Notes: a model not told the origin generated them from the letters alone. Positions 6,919 through 16,330 are shown, counted from the first letter of the stretch. The stretch: 63,789 nt of DNA from Komagataeibacter xylinus NBRC 15237 (GCF_001571345.1 NZ_BCTP01000017.1:1-63789), one strand, 5' to 3'. Program-made: numbers and translations.

Positions 6919-9033
6919 ATGGATGAAATGAACAGCGAAAGTCGCCCTTCACGCAAGCAGGCCGGAACTTCCGGCCCCAACAAGACCGAATCCCGCTCCG
7001 ATTCCGCTCCGGCGGCGGCTTTCAGGGGCATTGACAACAGCCTGACGCACACGATCTCCGCCGCCTGCAAATGGCTGATGGAACAGCAGAAGCCCGATGG
7101 CCACTGGGTTGGCTCGGTCGCCTCGAACGCCTCGATGGAGGCCGAGTGGTGCCTGGCCCTGTGGTTCCTTGGCCTTGAGGACCATCCCCTGCGCCCCCGC
7201 CTGGGCAAGGCCCTGCTGGAAATGCAGCGCGAGGATGGCTCATGGGGCATCTATTACGGCGCGGGCAATGGCGACATCAACGCCACCGTCGAAGCCTACG
7301 CCGCCCTGCGCTCGCTGGGCTATGCCGCCGATGACCCCGCCCTGGGCCGGGCAGCCACATGGATTGCGAGCAAGGGCGGCCTGCGCAACGTGCGCGTGTT
7401 CACCCGCTACTGGCTGGCCCTGATCGGGGAATGGCCGTGGGAAAAAACGCCCAACCTGCCGCCGGAGATCATCTGGTTTCCCAACAAATTCGTTTTTTCC
7501 ATCTACAATTTCGCGCAGTGGGCGCGCGCAACGCTGGTGCCGCTGGCCATCCTGTCCGCGCGGCGCTCGTCGCGCCCCCTGCGCCCGCAGGACCGGCTTG
7601 ACGCGCTCTTTCCCGCAGGCCGCGAGAATTTCGATTACGAACTGCCCCCGCGTGACGGGCAGGACCTGTGGGCCACCTTCTTCCGCAAGACCGATCGCGC
7701 GCTGCACTGGCTGCAGACCAAATTCCTCAAGCGCAACACCATGCGCGAGGCCGCGATCCGGCACATGCTGGAATGGATCATCCGCCATCAGGATGCCGAT
7801 GGCGGCTGGGGCGGCATCCAGCCGCCATGGGTCTATGGCCTGATGGCGCTGCATGGCGAGGACTACCAGTTCCATCACCCCGTCATGGCCAAGGGGCTGG
7901 CAGCGCTTGATGATCCCGGCTGGCGCTATGACCGGGGCGATGCAAGCTGGGTGCAGGCCACCAACAGCCCGGTATGGGACACCATGCTGGCGCTGATGGC
8001 CCTGCATGATGCCGATGCCGAGACCGATTTCACCCCCGAGATGGACAAGGCCCTTGGCTGGCTGCTTGATCGTCAGGTGCGCGTGAAGGGCGACTGGTCC
8101 GTCAAGTTGCCGGATCTCGAACCCGGCGGCTGGGCGTTTGAATACGCCAATGACCGCTACCCCGATACCGATGACACCGCCGTGGCCCTGATCGCACTCG
8201 CCGCCTGCCGCGACCGCGAGGAATGGAAGGGCAGGGGCGTGGAGGCCGCCATTACCCGCGGCGTGAACTGGCTCGTGGGCATGCAGAGCACCTGCGGCGG
8301 CTGGGGCGCGTTTGACAAGGACAACAACCGCGCCCTGCTGTCCAAGATCCCGTTCTGTGATTTTGGCGAGGCGCTTGATCCCCCCTCCGTCGATGTCACG
8401 GCGCATGTGCTCGAGGCCTTCGGCGTGCTGGGCCTGCCGCGCGACATGCCCGCACTCCAGCGCGGGCTGGCCTATATCCGCGCCGAGCAGGAAGCCGATG
8501 GCCCATGGTTTGGCCGCTGGGGCGTCAATTACCTCTATGGCACGGGGGCGGTGCTGCCCGCGCTTGCCGCCATTGGCGAGGACATGACCCAGCCTTACAT
8601 TGGCAAGGCGTGTGACTGGCTCGTGGCCCACCAGCAGGAAAATGGCGGCTGGGGCGAAAGCTGCGCATCCTATATGGAGATCGCCTCCATCGGGTGCGGG
8701 CCGACCACGCCATCACAGACCGCCTGGGCGCTGATGGGGCTGATCGCGGCCAACCGCAAGCAGGACCATGAGGCCATCGTGCGCGGCTGCCGCTACCTGA
8801 TCGACCTGCAGCAGGCTGATGGCCACTGGGATGAGAAGGAGTTTACCGGCACCGGCTTCCCCGGTTACGGAGTGGGGCAGACCATCAAGCTCGATGACCC
8901 GGCCCTGACAAGCCGCCTGCAGCAGGGCGCGGAACTCTCGCGTGCGTTCATGCTGCGCTATGACCTGTACCGGCAGCTCTTCCCCATCATGGCGCTGAGC
9001 CGGGCCGCGCGCCTGCTTAAAAGCAGCACCTGA
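6919..9033 (+). CDS. shc: Squalene-hopene cyclase
   Basis: About 704 residues from ATG 6919, in the family's normal range. It cyclises squalene to hopene/diplopterol, the first committed step of hopanoid synthesis, as a monotopic membrane enzyme. The catalytic acid motif is DTDD in YPDTDDTAVAL; repeated QW motifs are seen (QKPDGHWVGS, QREDGSWGIY, QDADGGWGG, QSTCGGWGAF, QQENGGWGES, QQADGHW). A TTG at 6883 overlaps the TetR stop, but the ATG 36 bases later is preferred, although its ribosome site is weak. Residues 1-40 are a Ser/Pro/Lys-rich tail before the cyclase fold. Closeness to the TetR gene raises co-transcription. Confidence 0.95.
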   Translation: MDEMNSESRPSRKQAGTSGPNKTESRSDSAPAAAFRGIDNSLTHTISAACKWLMEQQKPDGHWVGSVASNASMEAEWCLALWFLGLEDHPLRPRLGKALLEMQREDGSWGIYYGAGNGDINATVEAYAALRSLGYAADDPALGRAATWIASKGGLRNVRVFTRYWLALIGEWPWEKTPNLPPEIIWFPNKFVFSIYNFAQWARATLVPLAILSARRSSRPLRPQDRLDALFPAGRENFDYELPPRDGQDLWATFFRKTDRALHWLQTKFLKRNTMREAAIRHMLEWIIRHQDADGGWGGIQPPWVYGLMALHGEDYQFHHPVMAKGLAALDDPGWRYDRGDASWVQATNSPVWDTMLALMALHDADAETDFTPEMDKALGWLLDRQVRVKGDWSVKLPDLEPGGWAFEYANDRYPDTDDTAVALIALAACRDREEWKGRGVEAAITRGVNWLVGMQSTCGGWGAFDKDNNRALLSKIPFCDFGEALDPPSVDVTAHVLEAFGVLGLPRDMPALQRGLAYIRAEQEADGPWFGRWGVNYLYGTGAVLPALAAIGEDMTQPYIGKACDWLVAHQQENGGWGESCASYMEIASIGCGPTTPSQTAWALMGLIAANRKQDHEAIVRGCRYLIDLQQADGHWDEKEFTGTGFPGYGVGQTIKLDDPALTSRLQQGAELSRAFMLRYDLYRQLFPIMALSRAARLLKSST

Positions 9034-9038
9034 AATGA

Positions 9039-9067
9039 AGGCAGGCGCAGTATTAATGCGCCTGCCT
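9039..9067 (+). terminator. Terminator after shc
   Basis: An 11-bp perfect stem (9039-9049 with 9057-9067) with loop GTATTAA starts six bases after the shc stop and is followed shortly by TTTT. Confidence 0.7.
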
Positions 9068-9101
9068 ACCTGATTTTAAAAAACTGAAAGAAGTTTTTGG
9101 T

Positions 9102-9123
9102 GAAGCTTTTTTCAAAAAGCTTC
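9102..9123. terminator. A/T-arm hairpin, copy of a dispersed intergenic repeat
   Basis: GAAGCTTTTT pairs with AAAAAGCTTC around TC. It lies between convergent genes and can serve both strands. It is preceded by AGTTTTTGGT, as in the copy near 37860 (in reverse order), which marks it as one member of the repeat family described in the findings. Confidence 0.65.
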
Positions 9124-9137
9124 AGAACAGTGCTGTT

Positions 9138-9701
9138 TTATTTCGGCGTCTTTTCCGGCGAAGGTGTAGCCGGGCTGGCTTCAATCTCGGGCGGCTGGGC
9201 TTTCAGCGCGTCAGCGGTGGGCACGCCATGCAGGCGGATGGCGGCGATCTTGCGCAGGATCGGCGCCTTGGCGCGCGACAGGGCTGCTGTCAGCAGCCTG
9301 TCCATGCCCGTCCTGCGCAGGACAAGCTGGGCATGTGGCGGCAGGTGCGCAATGACCAGATCGGCAAATCGGGCGATGATCAGTTCATCGGCCAGAATAT
9401 CGAATGCGGCGGAAGAGGCGACATGCCGGATGGTCCGTTCGATCAGCGGGCCATATTTTTCCAGCAGTTCGGACTCCCTGATGGACAGGGTCTTGTTGCG
9501 CAGCCACTGGATCTTCTCCTGCGAGGCGTCGCTTCTGTAATAGTCTTTCACCCCTTCCTTGACCCGGCCTGTTCTCGCGGCCACCGAGGCGATCCCTGAT
9601 CTGAACCATCCCTTTTTGCCACTCTTTTCAGGGGGAAGGGAGGCATCATCGCCTTCCGGACTGCCCTGGGCGGCATGGGTGTGTTCGGGGTCTGCTGTCA
9701 T
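9138..9701 (-). CDS. Conserved-looking hypothetical protein
   Basis: 187 residues from ATG 9701 (GGAGA five bases upstream; ATG 9704 is the alternative with too short a spacing). The first 40 residues are polar and disordered-looking, the middle is helical (ERTIRHVASSAAFDILADEL and LPPHAQLVLRRTGMDRLL), and the end is Pro/Glu-rich. There is no signal peptide or membrane segment. I recognise no family. Codon use matches the core genes, so it is probably native. It stands alone, convergent with shc. Confidence 0.65.
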   Translation of the reverse strand: MTADPEHTHAAQGSPEGDDASLPPEKSGKKGWFRSGIASVAARTGRVKEGVKDYYRSDASQEKIQWLRNKTLSIRESELLEKYGPLIERTIRHVASSAAFDILADELIIARFADLVIAHLPPHAQLVLRRTGMDRLLTAALSRAKAPILRKIAAIRLHGVPTADALKAQPPEIEASPATPSPEKTPK

Positions 9702-9858
9702 CATGGTCTCCGGTCGGGCGTGGCTAATCGTGGCATGGATCTTGATAAGGAATGGCCAATGCCTGTCGGGTGGTCAGGCATAGAGCCTGTTTTATTGACA
9801 TCCATGGGCAGCTTTATCATAAGCACGGCCTCAATTCCTGCCTGTGAAAGAACCCTCC

Positions 9859-10209
9859 ATGCGTTTTTCAGTTAAATCCCTGCGTTCCGGCCTGGTGCTG
9901 CTTCCCGTGCTGGCGCTGACCGCCTGCGGCGGCCCTTCGACAGGCGACATACAGACGGCTCTGGACAAGAGCGTGAAGCAGGAACTCGACCAGGCAAACC
10001 ACCTCAGCATGGAACTGATCGGTCGCCCCAACCCGCTCGTGTCACAGACCCCGCAGGACAAGGTTGTTGATAGCGACTGCCACACGAAGGAAGGTGATGA
10101 CTCCATCTATACCTGCAGGATCACGCTGAAAAACGCGCAGGGTGACGTGCGCGAGGCGACCCTGCCGGTCAAGAAGGTCGAGGGTGAATGGGTTATTCTC
10201 AAAAACTGA
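9859..10209 (+). CDS. Small lipoprotein of unknown function
   Basis: 116 residues from ATG 9859, with GAAAG about nine bases upstream; the longer GTG 9844 start is less likely. The signal VLLPVLALTACGG has lipobox LTAC, and the mature chain begins CGGPSTGDIQ. Two further Cys (DSDCHTKEG, IYTCRITL) could form a disulfide in the periplasm. The C-terminal half alternates like a small beta sheet (ATLPVKKVEGEWVILKN). No family recognised; monocistronic, followed by a terminator. Confidence 0.7.
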   Translation: MRFSVKSLRSGLVLLPVLALTACGGPSTGDIQTALDKSVKQELDQANHLSMELIGRPNPLVSQTPQDKVVDSDCHTKEGDDSIYTCRITLKNAQGDVREATLPVKKVEGEWVILKN

Positions 10210-10241
10210 AAAGGTTGCTGAAAAATAACTGACGTTTTGGG

Positions 10242-10267
10242 CGCCGCCTTTTTTCAGGCGGGCGGCG
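10242..10267. terminator. GC-arm hairpin, copy of the dispersed intergenic repeat
   Basis: CGCCGCC (10242-10248) pairs with GGCGGCG (10261-10267) around TTTTTTCAGGCG. It follows the lipoprotein gene and lies between convergent genes. The CCGCCTTTTTT core recurs near 19790, 37820, 49435 and 57141. Confidence 0.65.
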
Positions 10268-10288
10268 TTCCCTTGAGCGTTTTAAAAA

Positions 10289-11917
10289 TCAGTTCGCACC
10301 CGGTGTCACGCAGGCAAAGCTGCGGGCGTCATCCATGTCGCCCTGCCCATCATAACGCGCAACGGCGGGCCAGGCGCAGAGCGGGCGGGTGCGCACGACT
10401 TTCCCCCCGTCAACGCGGGCGGCAACAATCATGTCAGGCGCCTGCCCGTTACTGACCCAGCTATCGATTGCGCCGAGCTTGCTGAAGGTGTCGCACCCGG
10501 CCCCACCGTGGCAGTGCTCCATGCCGGGAATGGTGATGAGCCTGACCCCGTCATGGCCTGCAGCACCCGCGCGGCGCTGCACGGCCTGATAGTAGGTGGC
10601 GAGCTGCTGGGGGTTATGGCCGTCATTCCAGCCGATATAAAGCAGCAGCCTGCCGCCACGGGCCAGAAAGGGCGCAAGGTTGTCATCCACATGCAAAAGC
10701 GGGCCGACCTTGCGGGTGGCCTCCTGCACGTCGGTATCCCATTTCAGGGTGGTCCAGTCCCAGTCCGGGTTCTGGAAGGCTGCGTATCTGAACAGGTCGA
10801 GCGCTACGGGGAACGCCTTGCCATCAGCCGAGAAACCATCCTCGCTCCCCTTGGCGGGGCCGGGGAAGATGACCGTATGCGTCTGCGGGTCAACGGGGCC
10901 CTGATAGATGTTGCGCGCTGCGCGCACTTCATCCGCAGTCAGGCAATTGCCCGTGTTGCTGCCCGTCTTGCACAGCAACTGTTCGGGCCTGAAGGCGCAG
11001 CGGTCGGGTTCATCCACAAAGCCCTGCTTCCTGCCCACCGGCCCCGCGCAGGCATTCATCACGGCCGCATTGAGCAGCCGGAACTTGTCGCGTGATACGC
11101 GTAGCGCGGGGTCATGATAGCTCATCCACCCCGCCCAGAGCTGTTCGGCATTGAAATTGACAATCGGGTTGGGCGGCGCGCCCGCTACGATGCCGTCATA
11201 ATCCTCGGGGTAGCGTTTTGCCTCGATCAGCCCTTCCAGCCCGCCGAGCGAGCAGCCGATCCAGTAGGCATGCGTGGCCTCGTGGCCATAGAATGTCCTG
11301 ACCAGCGCCTTGGCCGCGACCGTCATCAGGTGGTCGGCGCGGTAGGCGTAGTCGATCATTTTCTCGGGGTGGCCCAGCGCAAAGCGGCCGCCCTGGCCCT
11401 CGGGGGTGGCGCTGTCATGCCCGGTATCGGTGCTGGCCACCGCGTAGCCTTCACTTATGCCCGTGGCCATGCCGTCATACATGAGCGAACCGGCCCAGCC
11501 GAAATTGCCAACACCCAGCAATCTGCCGTTCCAGCCCTTGAGCGGCAGCCAGATCTCGGTGCGGATGTGGGAATCCGCCGTCGGGTGGAGCGTGAGGGCT
11601 ATGCGGCAGAAGGCGGGGTTCGCGGCCTCGCTCGGGTGCCCGGCCAGGTTCATGCCCGGCGAGGACATGATGTGGCTGAGCTGGTCCTGCGGGGCGTGCC
11701 AGCTTCCGGCCTTTACGGTTTCAACGGTGGTGAAGGTGGCGTCTGGCAGGGCGTGGCGGGCAAGGTCGCTACAGCTTGTGGCCCGTGCGGCGCAGGCACC
11801 GCCCATCATGAACGGGGCGGCCAGCAGGGCACCTGCCAGGGCGCGCCGGCAAGAGCGCCATGGACGGGACGCGGGCAGGGGATCGGGGAGGGGCATGCGA
11901 AGGTCCTGGCGGCTCAT
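10289..11917 (-). CDS. Tannase/feruloyl esterase family hydrolase, exported
   Basis: Up to 542 residues; ATG 11896 (AGGAC eight bases upstream) is an equally good start. A basic region then ALAGALLAAPFMMGGACAARA indicates Sec export. The family hallmarks are present: nucleophile motif GCSLGG with Cys next to Ser, and EHCHGGAGC with the catalytic His next to Cys, which together form the CS-D-HC arrangement of fungal tannases and feruloyl esterases. It would cleave esters of aromatic acids in the periplasm or outside the cell, a sensible trait for a plant-associated acetic acid bacterium. Exact substrate cannot be read from sequence. Confidence 0.88.
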   Translation of the reverse strand: MSRQDLRMPLPDPLPASRPWRSCRRALAGALLAAPFMMGGACAARATSCSDLARHALPDATFTTVETVKAGSWHAPQDQLSHIMSSPGMNLAGHPSEAANPAFCRIALTLHPTADSHIRTEIWLPLKGWNGRLLGVGNFGWAGSLMYDGMATGISEGYAVASTDTGHDSATPEGQGGRFALGHPEKMIDYAYRADHLMTVAAKALVRTFYGHEATHAYWIGCSLGGLEGLIEAKRYPEDYDGIVAGAPPNPIVNFNAEQLWAGWMSYHDPALRVSRDKFRLLNAAVMNACAGPVGRKQGFVDEPDRCAFRPEQLLCKTGSNTGNCLTADEVRAARNIYQGPVDPQTHTVIFPGPAKGSEDGFSADGKAFPVALDLFRYAAFQNPDWDWTTLKWDTDVQEATRKVGPLLHVDDNLAPFLARGGRLLLYIGWNDGHNPQQLATYYQAVQRRAGAAGHDGVRLITIPGMEHCHGGAGCDTFSKLGAIDSWVSNGQAPDMIVAARVDGGKVVRTRPLCAWPAVARYDGQGDMDDARSFACVTPGAN

Positions 11918-12048
11918 TGCAGGGAAAAAACGGGTGCCATGCGCCAGATCGGGTCATGACGGCTGGCCCCATTGTGGTCCCGAATGCCCGGGGTTGGAAG
12001 CCCCCGGGCTACGCAGGCAGGGCCTTCAATCCTGCGTGGGCCGCAGGC

Positions 12049-13515
12049 TCAGCGCCATGCGCTGACGGCCTCAAGCCCCGTATGCAACAGTTGCGCCGCC
12101 CGCTCGGGGTTTGCTGCCTCTACATAGACGCGCAGTTCCGGCGCGTTGCCTGACGGGCGGAGGTGAATGACCTCGCCACCCGCAAACGTCATGCGCAGGC
12201 CATCGGTTTCATCCACATGGGCCAGCGCGCCGCAGGCGTCAGTCAGGCCCAGCGCGTCCGCGCCCTGTGCCGGGTCGTGGCGCAGGGCGGCAATGTGGGC
12301 TGTGCTCCGTGCGGTGGGCATGTCCTTCAGCCGGTCGCTCAGCGTAAAGCGGCGGGGCAGGGTGGCGACAAGCCCGGCAAGGTCGGTGCCTGCCTCACGC
12401 GCGGCCACGAGCGCGCAGATCATGGGCAGCACGGAATCCCGCGTGGGCAATGCTGCCAGCGTGCGGCCCCCGCGCGTAACCGGGCTTGCCAGCAGGAAGC
12501 CGCCATTGGCTTCATACCCGACCGAGGGTTCATGCCCATCGCCCGCCGCCTGCGTCATGGCCGCGACCACGTAGGGCGAGCCGATGCGCGTGCGCTGCAC
12601 CGTATGGGCAAACCCCGCCTGCTCCAGCGCCGTGTTGCTGCTGACCGGGGTTGCCACGGCACGGGCGGCCAGGAAGCGGGCGGCCAGAATGCCCAGCACG
12701 TCGCCGCGCAGCCATGCGCCATGCCGGTCGGCCAGCAGCGGGCGGTCGGAATCGCCATCAGTGGTCAGGATGCCGTCCAGCGTGCCATCGGCGGCCCATT
12801 CGCGGGCGAGGGCGGCATCCTCGGGGCGGACGGCCTCTGTATCGACGGGAATGAAGCTGTCCATGCGGCCAAGTGGCACGGCGGTGGCGCCAAGGGCCTC
12901 GACAATCTGCACCAGCACGTCGCGCCCCACGGCGGAATGCTGGTAGACGCCCAGTTTCAGCCCCGCCAGCGCATCGGGGCCAAAAAAGTCGCGGTACCGG
13001 GCCACGAAGCCGGGCACCACGTCGGTCACGGGGGGCAGGTCGGGCGGCGCGGTCAGCGTGCCCTGCGTATCGAACCAGCCATCAGGCAGGCTCACATCGA
13101 GTTCGCGCATTGCCGCCTCGTCAGGTTTGAGGAACTCGCCACGCGCGCGGTTGAACTTGATGCCATTGCGGTCCGCCGGAATATGGCTGCCCGTGACCAT
13201 GAGCGAGGGCATGCCCTGCGCAAAGGCATGCAGGCACAGGGCGGGCGTGGGCACGTAACCGCAAAAGACCGGCACGCCATCCATGTAACGGATCGCGGCG
13301 GCGCAGGCGCGCAGGATGCGCGGCGTGCTCGGGCGCAGGTCACCCGCCACGGCCACCGATGCGCCGGGCGCGAACTCGCCAAGGCTGGCCAGGTGCCGCA
13401 GGTAGCCCACGGTGTAGGCGAAGCAGACCGAATCCTTCATGGCGCTGACAAGGCCGCGCGCGCCGCTTGTTCCAAACGCGACACCGGAATGCTGCATCCA
13501 CTGGGCTATCTTCAT
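12049..13515 (-). CDS. Phosphomannomutase/phosphoglucomutase family protein
   Basis: 488 residues from ATG 13515 (GAAAG upstream); an extension to 13551 adds 12 unlikely residues. Phosphohexomutase signatures are in order: FGTSGARG at the N-terminus, the phosphoserine loop TGSHIPADRNGIKF near residue 120, the metal loop TDGDSDRPL near residue 245, the sugar-binding GYEANGG near residue 325, and the C-terminal phosphate loop RPSGNAPELRVY. The TGSHIP loop differs from the usual TASHNP of ManB/AlgC, as in one distinct branch. It interconverts hexose 1- and 6-phosphates for polysaccharide or LPS precursors; the preferred sugar is unknown. Confidence 0.85.
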   Translation of the reverse strand: MKIAQWMQHSGVAFGTSGARGLVSAMKDSVCFAYTVGYLRHLASLGEFAPGASVAVAGDLRPSTPRILRACAAAIRYMDGVPVFCGYVPTPALCLHAFAQGMPSLMVTGSHIPADRNGIKFNRARGEFLKPDEAAMRELDVSLPDGWFDTQGTLTAPPDLPPVTDVVPGFVARYRDFFGPDALAGLKLGVYQHSAVGRDVLVQIVEALGATAVPLGRMDSFIPVDTEAVRPEDAALAREWAADGTLDGILTTDGDSDRPLLADRHGAWLRGDVLGILAARFLAARAVATPVSSNTALEQAGFAHTVQRTRIGSPYVVAAMTQAAGDGHEPSVGYEANGGFLLASPVTRGGRTLAALPTRDSVLPMICALVAAREAGTDLAGLVATLPRRFTLSDRLKDMPTARSTAHIAALRHDPAQGADALGLTDACGALAHVDETDGLRMTFAGGEVIHLRPSGNAPELRVYVEAANPERAAQLLHTGLEAVSAWR

Positions 13516-13990
13516 GGGTTCTTTCTCGCTCCTGACCAATCCTGCGCACAACGCTGGCGCGCGGGCAGGTGTTTATACAAACGATCGTGCCCGATCGCGA
13601 CACGTGTTGTGCCCGGTCGCTGCCAGCCCCGCCGGGCGGGCCAGCGTGGGGCAGGGGCATGGCGCAAATAAGGCGGCCAGGGCGCAGGGCGGGAGGCGCC
13701 ATATTGTATTGATGGCTGATCTATACTGCATTTTTTGAGCTTGTTCATAAAAGCATAATAAAAATGTATCGAAAATATAACACATGCGGGCAGGCGGGGC
13801 GGCTAGATGAAGAGGCCGTGGTTAAGGAATGATGAAGATGGCCTGCCGGTTCGTTGCCACATCATGATGTGCCCGTATGTCGATCGCACGCGGCTCCTGG
13901 TTTCGGGCAGGCGGGTCGGGTTGCCATGCGCTTTTTGAACGCTGGCTCAGGCATGGCGCCCTCCGCTTTGAAATGGTTGTGGAACATTGC
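13516..13990. other. Intergenic region between divergent genes
   Basis: About 475 bp between the phosphohexomutase gene and the GGDEF-EAL gene. The centre (13720-13790) is markedly AT-rich and the likely place for both promoters, but I cannot assign a -35/-10 pair with confidence. If the GGDEF-EAL gene starts at 13877 rather than 13991, the last 114 bp are coding. Confidence 0.5.
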
Positions 13991-16126
13991 ATGATGAATG
14001 ATATCGCTGCCCCGCCAGCTCCCTCGGCCTTCATGACCATGGGCGATATCGCCTGCCAGGGGCCGGTCATCGGGCCGGATGCGCTGGGCGAGCGGCTGTT
14101 CGAGCTGTTTCACAATGATCCGGCGCTGATGCTGGTGGCGGTCGTGGATCAGCACGATGCGCCGGTGGGCCTGGTGGAGCGGCAGACCTTCTTCCTCAAG
14201 GTATCGGGCCGGTTTGGCCATGCGCTGTTCAACCGCCGCCCCGTGGCGCTGCTGATGGATGACAGCCCGGTCATGATCGATGCCGGCATTCCCTCCGCCG
14301 AGTTTACGGCGCGCGCGCTCATGACCCAGCCCTCCGATCTCATGCGTGGCTATATCGTGACAAAGGCCGGGCGCTATCACGGCACCGGCTCGGCGCTGGA
14401 CCTGATCAACGCCTCGCATTCCCACGCCGTGACCTCCGCCGCCGGGCTGAAGGCCGCGGCCGAAGACCTGAGGCGGGCCAATAAACGCATTTTGCGCGAC
14501 AAGCTGTTCATCGACACCATTGTCGAGAACATTCCCTCCGCCCTGATCGTGCGCTCCATGCGTGAGGACCACCCCGTGCTGGTCAACCGCGCGGCGGAGG
14601 AGATGATGGGCTGCACGCGCGACCTGCTGCTTGAACGCAAGGTCGATGCCGTATTTGATGCCGACGAGATCGGCCACCTGTTGCTCAGCCGCGCGGCAGG
14701 CGCCGCGCAGGCGGCGGAGCAGGTTCTGTGCGACCATCACGGTACCGCGCGCGCCATTGCCACCCGCCATGTCACCATTACCGATGAGCGCGGCGGCGCG
14801 CGGTGGGAAATGTGCGTGGCCGATGACGTGACCGAACAGCGCAGCGCCCAGCGCCGCGTCGAGCAACTCGCCCATTACGATCCGCTGACCGGGCTGGCCA
14901 ATCGCGCCCTGTTCTCCGCCCGGCTAGAGGCCAGTTGCGCCTCCAGCCTGAGTGCGACGCTACTGTGCATCGACCTTGATTACTTCAAGACCGTCAATGA
15001 CGTTTATGGCCATGCGGCGGGCGACACGCTGCTGCGGCTGGTTTCCGCCCGCCTGCTGGCCTGCAGCCGGCCCGAAGACCTCGTGGCAAGGCTGGGCGGT
15101 GACGAGTTTGCCATCATCTGGCCCCATGTGCCCGACCCGGACGAGCTGACCGGTCGTGCACGCGAAATTGTCGAGACTGTCAGCAAACCCTACATCATCG
15201 ACGGGCATCATATCGTCATTGGCGCCAGTATCGGGGCGGCGCTGTACCCGCAGGATGGCGAGAATGCCGAAATGCTGCTCCAGCATGCCGATATCGCGCT
15301 GTACCGCGCCAAGTCGCTCGGGCGCAACGGCTTCCAGTTCTTTGATGCCGACCTGCGCGATGAAATCCAGACCCGCGCGCGCCTTGGCAACGAACTGCGC
15401 GCGGCCATTGCGGGCAATGCGCTGACGCTGCATTTCCAGCCGCTCTATTCCATGCCGGGCAACCGCATCAGCGCGTGCGAGGCGCTGGTGCGCTGGCACC
15501 ACCCCGAGCGCGGCATGATCCCGCCCGACCAGTTCGTGGGCCTGGCCGAGGAAAACGGCCTGATCCACGACCTTGGTGAATGGGTGCTGCGCGCCGCCTG
15601 CCTTGAGGCGGCGGGCTGGCCCGAGCAGGTGCGCATTGCGGTCAATGTCTCGCCCATCCAGTTGCGTAACCCGCGCTTCCTGAGCATTGTGGAAGGGGCG
15701 CTGGCAGGCTCGGGCCTGGCACCGGCACGGCTTGAGGTCGAGATTACCGAAAACATTTTTGTGCAGAACAGCGCCACCAACCGCGACATCCTGCACAGGC
15801 TGGGCCAGATCGGGTGCAGCATCGTGCTTGATGATTTCGGCACCGGCTATTCCTCGCTGGGCTACCTGCGCTCGTTTCGCTTCCAGAAAATCAAGATCGA
15901 CCGCTCCTTCGTGCAGGAACTGCCCGAGCGCGGGGCCGCGGGCATCATCCGCGCCATCATCAGCCTGGCGCAGAGCATGGACATTCCCATCACGGCGGAA
16001 GGGGTGGAAACGCAGGACCAGTGGGCGCATCTTAACGAACTGGGCTGCAACCAGGTGCAGGGCTTCCTGCTTGGCCGCCCCCAGCCATCGGAGATGATCC
16101 GGCAGAGCCTCCTGACCCATGCCTGA
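13991..16126 (+). CDS. CBS-PAS-GGDEF-EAL cyclic-di-GMP enzyme
   Basis: 711 residues from ATG 13991 (TGTGGAA upstream); ATG 13877 would add 38 residues without a ribosome site. Domain order: a CBS-pair-like region (about 10-125), a helical linker, a PAS-like domain from IVENIPSALIV (about 175-290), GGDEF (about 300-460) and EAL (about 475-705). The cyclase site LGGDEF is intact, with the inhibitory I-site RPED five residues before it. The EAL site is intact too: EALVRWHH, NVSPIQL, DDFGTGYSS, EGVETQ. It could therefore make or break c-di-GMP, the activator of bacterial cellulose synthase. No transmembrane segment. Which activity dominates is not readable. Confidence 0.92.
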   Translation: MMNDIAAPPAPSAFMTMGDIACQGPVIGPDALGERLFELFHNDPALMLVAVVDQHDAPVGLVERQTFFLKVSGRFGHALFNRRPVALLMDDSPVMIDAGIPSAEFTARALMTQPSDLMRGYIVTKAGRYHGTGSALDLINASHSHAVTSAAGLKAAAEDLRRANKRILRDKLFIDTIVENIPSALIVRSMREDHPVLVNRAAEEMMGCTRDLLLERKVDAVFDADEIGHLLLSRAAGAAQAAEQVLCDHHGTARAIATRHVTITDERGGARWEMCVADDVTEQRSAQRRVEQLAHYDPLTGLANRALFSARLEASCASSLSATLLCIDLDYFKTVNDVYGHAAGDTLLRLVSARLLACSRPEDLVARLGGDEFAIIWPHVPDPDELTGRAREIVETVSKPYIIDGHHIVIGASIGAALYPQDGENAEMLLQHADIALYRAKSLGRNGFQFFDADLRDEIQTRARLGNELRAAIAGNALTLHFQPLYSMPGNRISACEALVRWHHPERGMIPPDQFVGLAEENGLIHDLGEWVLRAACLEAAGWPEQVRIAVNVSPIQLRNPRFLSIVEGALAGSGLAPARLEVEITENIFVQNSATNRDILHRLGQIGCSIVLDDFGTGYSSLGYLRSFRFQKIKIDRSFVQELPERGAAGIIRAIISLAQSMDIPITAEGVETQDQWAHLNELGCNQVQGFLLGRPQPSEMIRQSLLTHA

Positions 16127-16184
16127 GCGCAGGGGCGGCATGGTCTTGCACCCGTAACGCAAAACACGTAGAACTGCGGCCAGC

Positions 16185-16330
16185 ATCAGGAGTTGGGGCG
16201 ACGCCCAACGCCAACCTGCCGTTCCGGGCAAGGTGGCGCTCCCGCAAGGGAGGATGTGGCCAGGCCGGCAACCAAGCGGATCATGCCACGCAGCGCGTCA
16301 CGCCCCACACAATGGAGGACGGACGCGGCA
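16185..16330 (+). promoter_or_regulatory. Structured metA leader RNA, candidate SAM-type riboswitch
   Basis: The leader folds into consecutive helices: GTTGGG/CCCAAC (16192-16209), a 12-bp stem with two mismatches (16209-16220 with 16227-16238), and CTCCC-GCAA-GGGAG (16239-16252) with a GNRA loop. It then has GAGGATGTGGCC and CCGGCAACC (16265-16273), which resemble the conserved GAGGGA-CTGGCC and CCGGCAACC parts of S-box (SAM-I/IV) aptamers. It ends at the metA ribosome site GGAGG. The location before metA is typical for SAM control in Alphaproteobacteria, but the usual SAM-II sequence is not seen. Class is unassigned. Confidence 0.45.

Noticed and set aside
12163-13671. 502-codon plus-strand frame opposite the phosphohexomutase gene
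   Set aside because: The minus-strand frame carries all phosphohexomutase motifs; the plus frame is low-complexity shadow.
16130-16330. SAM-II riboswitch before metA
   Set aside because: The position is right but the conserved SAM-II pseudoknot sequence is not present; reported only as an unclassified structured leader.
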